Source: Thermosediminibacter oceani DSM 16646
GTDB lineage: Bacteria; Bacillota; Thermosediminibacteria; Thermosediminibacterales; Thermosediminibacteraceae
Assembly: GCF_000144645.1 (NCBI RefSeq)
Contig: NC_014377.1
Coordinates: 1,736,001-1,800,000, forward strand
Length of the DNA stretch: 64,000 bases
Reading direction: 5' to 3'
In this document: in pieces, positions 17,494 to 27,737 of the stretch
Layout: every line of letters begins with the position of its first letter
Position numbering within the stretch: position 1 is the stretch's first letter
Notes under the pieces: model-generated
Database searches by the model: none
Told to the model about the DNA's origin: nothing
Seen by the model: only the letters and a program-made list of their open reading frames with translations
Program-made: the position numbers and the translations under genes

Positions 17494-18036
17494 ATGTCCT
17501 TCTGGAAGTGCCCTGGACAGGATCAAAGTTTCTGGAGACCCGAAGATATATTTGAGTTTCCCTGCCCCCACTGCGGCAACAGCGTAGAATTCTGGAAAAA
17601 TGATGTAACCCGGCGCTGCCCCAATTGCAAAAAGCAGGTAGCCAATCCCCGATTCGATCCCGGTTGTGCCGCCTGGTGCTCCTATGCAGAAAAATGTCTT
17701 GGCGAAATGGCAAAGGTAATCAAAAGCCAGCCACAAATAATCCGGAGCCGCCTGCAAGCAGCGCTGCGCAAAAAACTGACTCCGGAGGACCGTGATTTGT
17801 TGAACCGGTCCATGAAAGCAGCCAAAAAGGCAGAAGAAATGGCCCTGTCTGAAAAAAGGGAGCCCCTCATCCCCTTGGCGGTAAGCCTTATCGGTCCGGC
17901 CGCGCGAGCGAAGGGCTGGTCCCGGGAGGAAGTGCTGGACCTGCTGGAGGAAGCTGGTATCGACGATGAAAGCACTGCTTTTAGAATTTATCAAGCGATC
18001 GAAGCCGGCGATGACGCCGGTAATGACCATCGCTAA
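17494..18036 (+). CDS. Uncharacterised zinc-ribbon protein
   Basis: The 180-residue protein opens with a zinc ribbon: CPHCGNSVEFWKNDVTRRCPNCKKQV (two CxxC pairs, residues 24-46), followed by a third cysteine group, CAAWCSYAEKC (58-68). The remainder is helical and ends with a region resembling a small HTH-like helical domain. The ATG has GGGAGGAAG upstream. Homologues occur in anaerobes but I know no function. The cysteine group could bind a second metal or an iron-sulfur cluster. It stands alone between two hairpins. Confidence 0.75.
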   Translation: MSFWKCPGQDQSFWRPEDIFEFPCPHCGNSVEFWKNDVTRRCPNCKKQVANPRFDPGCAAWCSYAEKCLGEMAKVIKSQPQIIRSRLQAALRKKLTPEDRDLLNRSMKAAKKAEEMALSEKREPLIPLAVSLIGPAARAKGWSREEVLDLLEEAGIDDESTAFRIYQAIEAGDDAGNDHR

Positions 18037-18105
18037 TTTTTCGGTAAAACAGGGGTCTCAAAAGTCGCTAGTTAGCCTGCTGCCTACGGCGATTGGTGAT
18101 TGTGT

Positions 18106-18137
18106 CCTGTATCCGGCGATACAGGCTCTTGTTTTTT
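18106..18137 (+). terminator. Terminator of the zinc-ribbon gene
   Basis: CCTGTATC and GATACAGG form a hairpin followed on the plus strand by CTCTTGTTTTTT. It faces the convergent MFS gene. Confidence 0.8.
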
Positions 18138-18146
18138 CATAAGGGT

Positions 18147-19400
18147 TCAGGTCTGAGAGACAGAATCCTCAACAACATCTTTTTGATAATGATTTAACTT
18201 TTTAATTATGATTAAATTGACGATCAAGATCCCGGCGGATATCAGCCATGTGGTCTGCATTGAAGTTAGATCACCTATAAGTCCCATTATAATCAATGAT
18301 AAAAAGTTAGCCGCTCTGGAAAGCATCGAATCTAGCGACAAAAGGGTTGCTCTTTCAGCATCCGTTATAAATTCGTTGATATAACCTTTTTGCAAGGGTT
18401 GTATAATCCCAAGCAAAGTTTCAAACAACAAGAACATTATAAGAGCAGTGATAAATTTTTTGGATAAAGAAGCTATTGACAGTACAATAGAAACACATAC
18501 TGTTGCCACAAACAGGATATTCAGTCTGTAATTACCTGATTTTGGTATATACTCTATTATTAAGTTTCCTGCTAAATTTGATATTTTAATAAACACCCAA
18601 ATCCAGCCCAATAGCCAAAAACCTTCGTTAGACAAACTTTTTAGATAGGGCGACCAGTATACAAAGACGGGCGAAAAGCAAAAGCTCAAAATCATATTAA
18701 ACTCAATTATATACTTCAATAGAGGGATTTTTAAAATATAATTCTTACTGGTGACGATGACTGATAAAATTTTGTAAATACCATTTTTAAAATCCAATTT
18801 ATTTATATTTTTTTCTGGCTCAACGCTGCGAACCGGTTTATTTACATATAAAGCCACTAAAATTACATATATTGAGGCTGAAATTAATGAAAGTTTCCAT
18901 GGTAATGCGATATTTATATTAGCCAAATATCCCCCTAACAAACCCGATATTATCATGGATATGTTATTTATCTTACCTGCTTTAATAAAAATCTTATCTA
19001 AATCCGGTCCGGTTAAACAAGAATTATTGACCATCCAGGCATCTAACGCGCCCGATTCAAAGGCAAAACTTACTCCCCATAGTATTTGCGCGATACCGAA
19101 TATCAATATATTATTCCCGATGGAAAACAGCAACATGGCTATGCTTAAAAACAGCCCCGCCAAGATTAAGGTTTTCCTATAGCCGAAAGCATCGGCATAG
19201 GCTCCCGTCGGAATTTCCATAACAAATACGCTAACCATAAAAAGGGAACTTAGCACATTCGTTATCAATTTACTTATGCCGAAATTGTAGAAAAATAAGA
19301 CGTAAGTAGCCCCTATAAATCCAAGGTGGATGCTAAATAGCAGATTGAGAAGATAGTAAATTTCCACAGTCTCCGGCGGGGAACTCTTTATTACCTTCAT
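18147..19400 (-). CDS. MFS transporter
   Basis: The ATG at 19400 has GGAGG six bases upstream; a TTG start four codons earlier overlaps that site. The protein of about 417 residues has twelve hydrophobic segments and an MFS-type loop after helix 2 (GAYADAFGYRKTL), the usual GxxxDRxGRR position. It is much richer in A+T and in Ile/Asn/Lys than neighbouring genes, a sign of recent transfer. The substrate is unknown; drug or metabolite efflux is the common role of such single genes. Confidence 0.85.
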   Translation of the reverse strand: MKVIKSSPPETVEIYYLLNLLFSIHLGFIGATYVLFFYNFGISKLITNVLSSLFMVSVFVMEIPTGAYADAFGYRKTLILAGLFLSIAMLLFSIGNNILIFGIAQILWGVSFAFESGALDAWMVNNSCLTGPDLDKIFIKAGKINNISMIISGLLGGYLANINIALPWKLSLISASIYVILVALYVNKPVRSVEPEKNINKLDFKNGIYKILSVIVTSKNYILKIPLLKYIIEFNMILSFCFSPVFVYWSPYLKSLSNEGFWLLGWIWVFIKISNLAGNLIIEYIPKSGNYRLNILFVATVCVSIVLSIASLSKKFITALIMFLLFETLLGIIQPLQKGYINEFITDAERATLLSLDSMLSRAANFLSLIIMGLIGDLTSMQTTWLISAGILIVNLIIIKKLNHYQKDVVEDSVSQT

Positions 19401-19469
19401 TGCAGCCTCCAATTTTTGCTTTTAACTGAATTAAAATAATAATTCTACTTTCACGAGATAACTCCTGCT

Positions 19470-19515
19470 AAAAAATAAAGGAGAGCACATATAAGCTGTG
19501 TTAATAGTACTCTCC
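19470..19515 (-). terminator. Terminator of the yerC-pcrA-ligA-DUF5680 direction
   Basis: GGAGAG...CTCTCC with further internal pairing is followed on the minus strand by TTTATTTTTT, 14 bases after the DUF5680 stop. Confidence 0.75.
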
Positions 19516-19529
19516 GTTCACACGCGCAC

Positions 19530-20009
19530 TTACCTAACAAATCCACCGCAATAGTTAAGACTGTATACGACTTTACCGGCAAAGGATATCGTCTCTTTGC
19601 CTTTGAACCTGTCCAATCCCCCTTCATTGCTATCTCTGTAGACGTAATCTCCTTCAATATATTCTTCAGGTCCGCGAAAGGGGTTTTCCGCATCGACATT
19701 TCTCATCGCCTTTCTTAAAAAGGCGTAAACTTTTCTTGCAAATTCAATGTCGGAATCTTTTTCGACTCCGCCCGAATAGCACATAGACCAAATCGGATTC
19801 CCTTTATAATAAACGACTTCTTGGCCTGCAAAGAATCTCATCCCGAAATATATATCGCGGTACAAAAAATGCCCTTCCCGAAACTCCAACTGCCGCGAAC
19901 CTTCCAACAAAGGCGTTACGGATGCATCGTCACCCCGAGACGCATAAGTAGCCCTTTTCGCTTTTATCAAAAAATCCAAAAACTCTCCTTCAGCGTACAC
20001 ATTCCTCAC
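19530..20009 (-). CDS. DUF5680 domain protein
   Basis: The 159-residue protein matches the DUF5680 family pattern: an N-terminal FLIKAKRATYAS segment, EGSRQLEFREGHFLYRDIYFG, GNPIWSMCYSGG and a C-terminal second FAGKVVYSLNYCGG. These look like two related beta half-domains (YRDIYFGMRFFAGQEVVYYKGNPIW and YRDSNEGGLDRFKGKETISFAGKVVY). The start is GTG at 20009, or the GTG three codons later, which has GGGGTGAGG upstream. It lies 10 bases after ligA and is probably co-transcribed. Function unknown; likely cytoplasmic. Confidence 0.75.
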   Translation of the reverse strand: MRNVYAEGEFLDFLIKAKRATYASRGDDASVTPLLEGSRQLEFREGHFLYRDIYFGMRFFAGQEVVYYKGNPIWSMCYSGGVEKDSDIEFARKVYAFLRKAMRNVDAENPFRGPEEYIEGDYVYRDSNEGGLDRFKGKETISFAGKVVYSLNYCGGFVR

Positions 20010-20019
20010 CCCGCAACCG

Positions 20020-22062
<2,043 letters not shown>

Positions 22063-22074
22063 TTATTTTATTTC

Positions 22075-24270
22075 TCATATCTTCACCAAAGGAGCGTACT
22101 TTAACATCAGGCGTTTTGTTCCTTCCGAGGCGAAGTTCACCGCAATCTCTGTATTTTCGCCGGCTCCGTATACGGCGGTGACCACGCCTTCACCCCACTT
22201 GGAATGCTTCACCCTGTCGCCGGGATTCAATTTTACCGGCTCCTGAGGTTTTACCCCCGTTTTCAGTTTTTGAGTCCGGGGTTTTACAGGTACAGCCTGT
22301 TCCGCTTTTTTATCCTCGCGAGGCTTTTCTTCTTCCTCCAGTGTATCATCTCCGGGCCTGATCTCTTTTATCAACCTTGCGGGGATTTCGTCGATAAACC
22401 TGGAGGCGGAATAATAGGAGGTGTTGCCGTAGAGGTTGCGGCTCCAGGCCCTGGTGAGGTAAAGCCTCTTCTTCGCTCGCGTTATCCCTACGTAGCACAG
22501 CCGCCGTTCCTCCTCGAGTTCTTCCTCGTCGAACATAGCCCTTGAATGCGGGAATATCCCTTCGTCCATCCCGCTCAAAAAAACCACCGGAAATTCCAGG
22601 CCCTTAGCGCTGTGCAGCGTCATCAAAATCACTGCGTCCCTGTCCTCGTCGAACTCGTCCACGTCGGAGACCAGGGCGATTTCGGCCAGGAAGTCCTGAA
22701 GTGCCGCTCCCGGGAACTTCTTTTCAAACTCTATAGCGACGCCTATCATTTCCTTCAGGTTTTCAATCCGGCTCTGGGCATCCGGCGTGTTTTCGGCTTC
22801 CAGTTCCTTCAAATAACCGCTCCTGTCCAGGATATAAGCGATGAGGTCGGGCACCGAAAGCTCTCCGGCTTTCTTGATAAAATCGTCTATCATATCCACG
22901 AAGTCGCGGAGTTTGCTCCTGACCCTGGAGGATAATTCCGCCAATTCTTCCTTCATGATGTGATAAACGGACTTTTCCCTTTCTTCCGCCAGCAGTTTAA
23001 GGGTCTCTACCGTAGCCTCGCCTATACCCCGCCGCGGCACGTTTATGATCCTGAGGAGACTTACGTTATCCGATGGATTGGCGACGACGCGAAGGTATGC
23101 CAGGATGTCCTTTATTTCCCTGCGCTGGTAAAACCTGACGCCACCCACAATTTTATACGGCAGGCCCATCTTCACCATCATCTCTTCCAGAACGCGAGAC
23201 TGGGCGTTGGTCCTGTAAAGCACCGCAAAGTCTCTGAACCTGAAATTTTTCATATTTACAAGTTTTTCTATTTCCCGGGCAATGAAAAAAGCCTCTTCGT
23301 GCTCGTTCCCAAGGGTAGCAAGATATATCTTATCGCCCCTGCCGTTCTCGGTCCACAGACTTTTTTGCTTCCTGTCGAAATTGTGACTTATGACGCTGTT
23401 GGCGGCGTCGAGAATGTTCTGGGTAGACCGGTAGTTCTGTTCCAGGCGGATAACCGTAGCATCGGGAAAATCCTCTTCGAAATCCAGTATGTTTCTTATA
23501 TCTGCCCCTCTGAAGCCGTATATGCTCTGGTCGTCGTCGCCTACGACGCACAGATTCCTGTGCTTTTCGGCGAGCAACTTGACCAGGACGTACTGGGCCC
23601 TGTTGGTGTCCTGGTATTCGTCCACCAGTATATGCCTGAACCTGTTCTGGTAATAGGATAGAACTTCGGGGTTTTTGCGGAAAAGCTCCACGGTCTTCAT
23701 TATCAGGTCGTCGAAATCCAGGGCGTTGCTCTCCTTTAACCTCTTCTGGTAAAGCTCGTACACCCTGGACATGGCCTTTTCCCTTATATCCTTCGCTCTA
23801 TCATGGCATTCCTCCGGGGTTTGAAGCCGGTCCTTGGCCCTGCCGATGTAATTGAGTACCGCCGTGGGGGCGTATTTCTTTTCGTCAAGCCCCAAGGCCT
23901 TGATACAATCCCTTATCAGCACCAGCTGGTCCTGGGTGTCGAAGATTATGAAGTTTTTGTTGTAACCCAGCTTGTCTATGTCGGACCTCAGTATACGCAC
24001 GCAGGCCGAGTGAAAGGTGCTGACCAGCATCCCCCGGGCCCAGGGCAGGAGCTTTTCGATCCTCTCCTTCATCTCCTGTGCCGCCTTGTTGGTAAAGGTG
24101 ATAGCCATTATGCTCCCGGGGTCGACACCCATTTTCTCAATGAGATATGCGATCCTGTAAGTTAGCACCCTGGTCTTGCCGCTTCCCGCTCCTGCCAGAA
24201 TCAAAAGAGGCCCTCCCGGGTGTGTGACCGCCTTTCTTTGCTCTTCGTTTAGGTCGGACAGGTAGTTCAT
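22075..24270 (-). CDS. pcrA: ATP-dependent 3'-5' DNA helicase PcrA (UvrD/Rep family)
   Basis: The 731-residue protein shows motif Q (LNEEQRKAV), Walker A (GAGSGKTRVL), DEYQDTNRAQ (motif II), GDDDQSIYGFRGAD (III), QNYRST, and LMTLHSAKGLEFPVVFL (V). A C-terminal segment (KLNPGDRVKHSKWGEGVV) is the RNA-polymerase-binding Tudor-like domain of PcrA. It works in repair, plasmid replication and removal of RecA or stalled polymerase. RBS GGGAGG precedes the ATG. It sits between yerC and ligA. Confidence 0.96.
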   Translation of the reverse strand: MNYLSDLNEEQRKAVTHPGGPLLILAGAGSGKTRVLTYRIAYLIEKMGVDPGSIMAITFTNKAAQEMKERIEKLLPWARGMLVSTFHSACVRILRSDIDKLGYNKNFIIFDTQDQLVLIRDCIKALGLDEKKYAPTAVLNYIGRAKDRLQTPEECHDRAKDIREKAMSRVYELYQKRLKESNALDFDDLIMKTVELFRKNPEVLSYYQNRFRHILVDEYQDTNRAQYVLVKLLAEKHRNLCVVGDDDQSIYGFRGADIRNILDFEEDFPDATVIRLEQNYRSTQNILDAANSVISHNFDRKQKSLWTENGRGDKIYLATLGNEHEEAFFIAREIEKLVNMKNFRFRDFAVLYRTNAQSRVLEEMMVKMGLPYKIVGGVRFYQRREIKDILAYLRVVANPSDNVSLLRIINVPRRGIGEATVETLKLLAEEREKSVYHIMKEELAELSSRVRSKLRDFVDMIDDFIKKAGELSVPDLIAYILDRSGYLKELEAENTPDAQSRIENLKEMIGVAIEFEKKFPGAALQDFLAEIALVSDVDEFDEDRDAVILMTLHSAKGLEFPVVFLSGMDEGIFPHSRAMFDEEELEEERRLCYVGITRAKKRLYLTRAWSRNLYGNTSYYSASRFIDEIPARLIKEIRPGDDTLEEEEKPREDKKAEQAVPVKPRTQKLKTGVKPQEPVKLNPGDRVKHSKWGEGVVTAVYGAGENTEIAVNFASEGTKRLMLKYAPLVKI

Positions 24271-24285
24271 TTATACCCTCCCATA

Positions 24286-24311
24286 GAAAAGTAGCGTGGA
24301 ATCCACGCTAC
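24286..24311 (-). terminator. Terminator between yerC and pcrA
   Basis: GTAGCGTGGA/TCCACGCTAC is a perfect 10-bp stem followed on the minus strand by TTTTCT. It separates yerC expression from pcrA at least partly. Confidence 0.8.
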
Positions 24312-24616
24312 TCGTTTTTCTTGTCTTTTTCCTTCAGTCGCTCCAGGATTATCTTGTAACCATCGGCACCGTAATTTAAAAAGCGTTTGACTCGGCTTAT
24401 GGTAGCCGTGCTCGCTCCGGTCTTTTCGGCTATATCGCCGTAAGTGTACCCGGCCTGCAGCATCTCAGCCACCTGCAGCCGCTGGGCCATGGCCTTTATC
24501 TCGGCGATGGTACAGATATCCTCAAAAAATCGGTAGCATTCATCCTTGGTCTTTAAAAGCAGTATTGCTTCAAAAAGTCTGTCAATAGCAGGGTCTTCCA
24601 TTTTTTGGAGTTCCAA
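24308..24616 (-). CDS. yerC: YerC/YecD family TrpR-like regulator
   Basis: The small protein has the TrpR-superfamily core: helix EIKAMAQRLQVAEMLQAGYTYGDIAEKTGASTATISRVKRFLNYG, in which residues 55-75 form the helix-turn-helix. I choose the TTG at 24616 since GGAGTG lies eight bases before it; other starts lie upstream. YerC neighbours pcrA in Bacillus too. The DNA targets of this family are not established. The protein is about 102 residues, normal for the family. Confidence 0.85.
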   Translation of the reverse strand: MELQKMEDPAIDRLFEAILLLKTKDECYRFFEDICTIAEIKAMAQRLQVAEMLQAGYTYGDIAEKTGASTATISRVKRFLNYGADGYKIILERLKEKDKKNE

Positions 24617-24639
24617 TTTAATCACTCCAATCAAAAGTA

Positions 24640-26037
24640 TCAGGTCACCAGCTCCAGCAGCACGTTAGTATATATCCTCAGGTTTTTCAAGAGGTCTTCG
24701 ATTTCTATATACTCGTCCTTTTCATGGGCCAGCTCTGGTTTGCCCGGAAAGCCTGGTCCGAAGGCCACCGCATTTTTCACCATGCGTGCATACGTTCCTC
24801 CACCGATGGAAAAACAGTAAGCCTTTTCACCGGTGACCTTTTCGTAAGCCTCCTTCAGGGTCTGGACGATGACGCTGTCTTCAGGCACGTAATGCGGCGG
24901 GTTGTCCGATACGTCTTCTAAACGCACTCCTTGGGCCAGATTTTCCTTTATCCTGAAAAGGAGCTCTTCTCCTTTATATTTTATCGGATACCTGATGTTT
25001 ATTACAACTTCCCCGGCCTTTTCGTCCAGGCGGATGATTCCCACGTTAAACGTCAGCGGGCCCGACAAGTCGTCCGACACATCGACGCCCAACCCCTTAC
25101 CGGTGGTATCCAGTCCAATTTTGTCGTTCAGGAAGCGAATAAAGTCCTCCTGAGCGGTGTTATCGAGGTCTAGTTCGGAAAGAAACGCCACAAGCTGCAT
25201 AACAGCGTTCTTCCCCTTGTGGGGCAGGCTGCCGTGGGCGGAAACGCCGTGGGATTTAACCGTCACCGTTTCCCCATCGGTGGAAAACTCCATGTCGTAA
25301 CCGGATTTTTCCTTAAAAGCTCTGAACTTCTCTTCCAGGTAGGCGACGTCTCCCCTCAATACCGCTTCGGCGTAATCCGGTACCATATTCGGCCTTTGGC
25401 CGCCCTTAAGTGAGATCAGCCTCGTAGGGGCTTTCTTCCTTCCGCAGCATTTCTCAAAGTCGCTCTTTAAAGAGAAGGTCAAAATACCCTTTTCTCCGTT
25501 TATTATCGGGTATTCGGCGTCGGGCGAAAAACCCATCGTCGGGGCCTCGTCGTGTTCCAGGTAGTAATTTATGCATTTCATACCGCTTTCTTCGTTGGTG
25601 CCGAATATCACCCGGACCCTTCTCTTAAATTTGACACCCGCATCCTTTAAAGTTTTAAGGGCATAAAGCGCCGCCATAGCAGGCCCTTTGTTGTCAATGG
25701 CACCCCGGCCGTAAATTTTCCCATCGTGGATTTCCCCGCCGTAGGGCGGATAAGTCCAGCCCTTTCCTTCCGGCACCACGTCCAGGTGAACCAGTATGCC
25801 CACCATTTCGTCGCCTTCGCCCCATTCGGCCCAACCTATGTAATTATCAAGGTTCCTGGTCCTCAGACCGAAACTGTCGGCCAGGTCCAGGGCGTACTCC
25901 AGGGCCTTGGCTACACCTTCTCCGAAAGGTTTTCCCGGCGCCGGATCTTCTTCTACGCTTCTTATCTTAAGTATTTCACACACCGACCTTATAAGGGGTT
26001 CCTCATTTAATTTTATCGCTTTTTCAACGTCCATCAA
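24640..26037 (-). CDS. pepV: Dipeptidase PepV (M20 metallopeptidase)
   Basis: The 465-residue protein carries all zinc ligands of the family: HLDVVPEG, GRGAIDNKGP, TNEESGMKC, SPDAEYPI and AHEKDEYIE. PepV cleaves a broad range of dipeptides and some tripeptides with a free N-terminus in the cytoplasm. The lid domain lies around residues 190-380. The gene lies immediately upstream of yerC on the same strand with about 20 bases between, so co-transcription is likely. Confidence 0.93.
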   Translation of the reverse strand: MMDVEKAIKLNEEPLIRSVCEILKIRSVEEDPAPGKPFGEGVAKALEYALDLADSFGLRTRNLDNYIGWAEWGEGDEMVGILVHLDVVPEGKGWTYPPYGGEIHDGKIYGRGAIDNKGPAMAALYALKTLKDAGVKFKRRVRVIFGTNEESGMKCINYYLEHDEAPTMGFSPDAEYPIINGEKGILTFSLKSDFEKCCGRKKAPTRLISLKGGQRPNMVPDYAEAVLRGDVAYLEEKFRAFKEKSGYDMEFSTDGETVTVKSHGVSAHGSLPHKGKNAVMQLVAFLSELDLDNTAQEDFIRFLNDKIGLDTTGKGLGVDVSDDLSGPLTFNVGIIRLDEKAGEVVINIRYPIKYKGEELLFRIKENLAQGVRLEDVSDNPPHYVPEDSVIVQTLKEAYEKVTGEKAYCFSIGGGTYARMVKNAVAFGPGFPGKPELAHEKDEYIEIEDLLKNLRIYTNVLLELVT

Positions 26038-26103
26038 AAACCCCTCCCTTTATTGTTTTCATTTATTAATTATTCCACTTTTTAAAGGAAAATCCTCTTA
26101 AAA

Positions 26104-26128
26104 CAAAAAAAAACAGCTTATTCAGCTG
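26104..26128 (-). terminator. Terminator of the PAP2 phosphatase gene
   Basis: CAGCT-GAATA-AGCTG hairpin followed on the minus strand by a ten-T run overlaps the end of the coding region at 26122. Confidence 0.75.
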
Positions 26129-26676
26129 ACGATTAATTTTTTTATCGAATGGGTCAATAGTGCAAAGGTCGTCCCCAAAAAAGCACCGCTCAGCACATCG
26201 GAAGGGTAGTGCATCCCCGTGTATATCCGCGAAAAGCCCACCAGTGCGGCCAGCGAATATATGGCGTACCGGTAGGACGGGAAGTACAGCGAAAACACCA
26301 CCGCCAGGGAGAACCCGGCTACGGTGTGACCCGAAGGAAAGGAGTAATCCCTGAGCAACCGTTTCCAGAACGTATTTACGTTGGGCAGCACCATGTACGG
26401 CCTCTTTCTGTAGATGCTCTTTTTAAAAATTTGAACAATACCCTGGCTTCCGGTCAGGGCTACAAAGGCTTCGCTGGCGGCCAGCCTGGCCTCCTCTTTC
26501 CCGAAAAGATAAAAGAACGCGCAGAGAAGTATGGTAAAAGTAGCCCCTCCGAGGTGGGTCAGGCGCGGCATGATCGCATCAAGAGTCCTGCACTTAATCT
26601 TCTGGTTCAGGTACATAAAGATTTTCTGATCTTTTTGATGCAAATAGTCAAGCGTTCTTTTCAGAATATCCCTCAA
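26122..26676 (-). CDS. PAP2-family membrane phosphatase
   Basis: The 184-residue membrane protein has the three phosphatase signatures: KKSIYRKRPY (C1), YSFPSGHT (C2, near residue 113) and SRIYTGMHYPSDVL (C3, near 150). Such enzymes dephosphorylate lipid pyrophosphates such as undecaprenyl diphosphate or phosphatidate at the outer face of the membrane. The start is TTG with AGGGGGG upstream. It follows the USP gene by 12 bases. Confidence 0.9.
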   Translation of the reverse strand: MRDILKRTLDYLHQKDQKIFMYLNQKIKCRTLDAIMPRLTHLGGATFTILLCAFFYLFGKEEARLAASEAFVALTGSQGIVQIFKKSIYRKRPYMVLPNVNTFWKRLLRDYSFPSGHTVAGFSLAVVFSLYFPSYRYAIYSLAALVGFSRIYTGMHYPSDVLSGAFLGTTFALLTHSIKKLIVS

Positions 26677-26688
26677 AAAAATGCCCCC

Positions 26689-27102
26689 CTATTCGACCAC
26701 TTCCACCAATATGCCGTTGTTTTCAACGGCTTTGATCAGCGGATTGATGATTTCCCCGTTTTTTTGAACGTCGAAAGCAGAACGCAGGGATTTACCGACT
26801 ATTATATGTGTAATCCGGTTGTTTTTGGCGTACTCCGCAAGGGTATGGTACACCTTATTACCGGATAGAATCGAAACCGTACCTCCAAGGCCTTTGGCCA
26901 TCTCGAAGAGTTCCAGCAAAATTTTGTGTTCCTTTAAATCTCGGCCCAGATCCTGGGATTTGTTTACGTATACTACGCAGAATTCTCCTCCCAATTCTCT
27001 GGCCCTGGCCGCACCCCTCTGGATTAACCTCTCGCAGCTTTTCTGCGGAGTTACGCATACCATTATTCGATGCTGTACCGAGGGGTCAAATATGGTCATC
27101 AT
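26689..27102 (-). CDS. Universal stress protein domain protein (KdpD-USP-like)
   Basis: I take the ATG at 27102 with GGGG seven bases upstream rather than the TTG at 27108. Residues 15-135 form one USP fold: RIMVCVTPQKSCERLI, a middle segment KILLELFEMAKGLGG, and the nucleotide-binding loop ITHIIVGKSLRSAF. It resembles the USP domain in KdpD sensor kinases but stands alone without histidine-kinase domains. Stress or osmotic signalling is possible. Confidence 0.8.
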   Translation of the reverse strand: MMTIFDPSVQHRIMVCVTPQKSCERLIQRGAARARELGGEFCVVYVNKSQDLGRDLKEHKILLELFEMAKGLGGTVSILSGNKVYHTLAEYAKNNRITHIIVGKSLRSAFDVQKNGEIINPLIKAVENNGILVEVVE

Positions 27103-27263
27103 GGGCAAACCCCTTTCATTCTTTATCTTAGCCGAACCTTGCAGTTTCCATTTACAAAATCGGTATATGAGCTTTCTTTTTAATTATACTATGAATGAGA
27201 CCCGTTGAGCAATAAATGAAAAAGATGTAAAATTATTTTATCTATAAGAAAGGGGGATTTATC

Positions 27264-27719
27264 GTGACTGTTCAGGTAGAAAGCTTCAAACTTGATCATA
27301 CGACGGTAAAAGCACCCTATGTCCGGCTGGCGGAACGGATCAAAGGACCGAAGGAGGATGTAGTGGTAAAATATGACCTCCGGCTGGTACAACCCAATCG
27401 AGATGCTATTCCAACCGGAGGCCTTCATACCCTGGAACATCTTTTCGCCGTATATTTCAGACAGTACCTGGAAGACGTTATCGATGTATCGCCGATGGGG
27501 TGTAGGACCGGTTTTTACCTCATAAAATTCGGAGAAACACCGGTACAGGAACTGGAGACGGTATTCATAAAGGTGCTCAACAAGGTCCTGGAGACGAATC
27601 CCGAAGGCGTACCCGCCACCACCGAAAAAGAATGCGGCAACTACAAAGACCACTCCTTTTTCACAGCCAAGGAATACGCAAGACTTGCTTTGGAGAACTT
27701 CAGGTCCCGTACCATCTAA
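27264..27719 (+). CDS. luxS: S-ribosylhomocysteine lyase
   Basis: The 151-residue enzyme has the metal-binding HTLEH (residues 53-57) and the third ligand Cys in KECGNYKDHS near 124, plus CRTGFYL with the catalytic Cys near 82. LuxS splits S-ribosylhomocysteine into homocysteine and the AI-2 precursor, recycling the methyl cycle. The start is GTG with AAAGGGGG upstream. It is a single plus-strand gene between divergent usp and convergent lonA. metX and metY for homocysteine synthesis lie 31 kb away. Confidence 0.95.
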   Translation: MTVQVESFKLDHTTVKAPYVRLAERIKGPKEDVVVKYDLRLVQPNRDAIPTGGLHTLEHLFAVYFRQYLEDVIDVSPMGCRTGFYLIKFGETPVQELETVFIKVLNKVLETNPEGVPATTEKECGNYKDHSFFTAKEYARLALENFRSRTI

Positions 27720-27737
27720 AGTCTACAAGAATTCGGC

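Noticed and set aside
18083-18139. 18-residue minus-strand frame MKKQEPVSPDTGHNHQSP
   Set aside because: It overlaps the terminator of the zinc-ribbon gene and has no ribosome-binding site.
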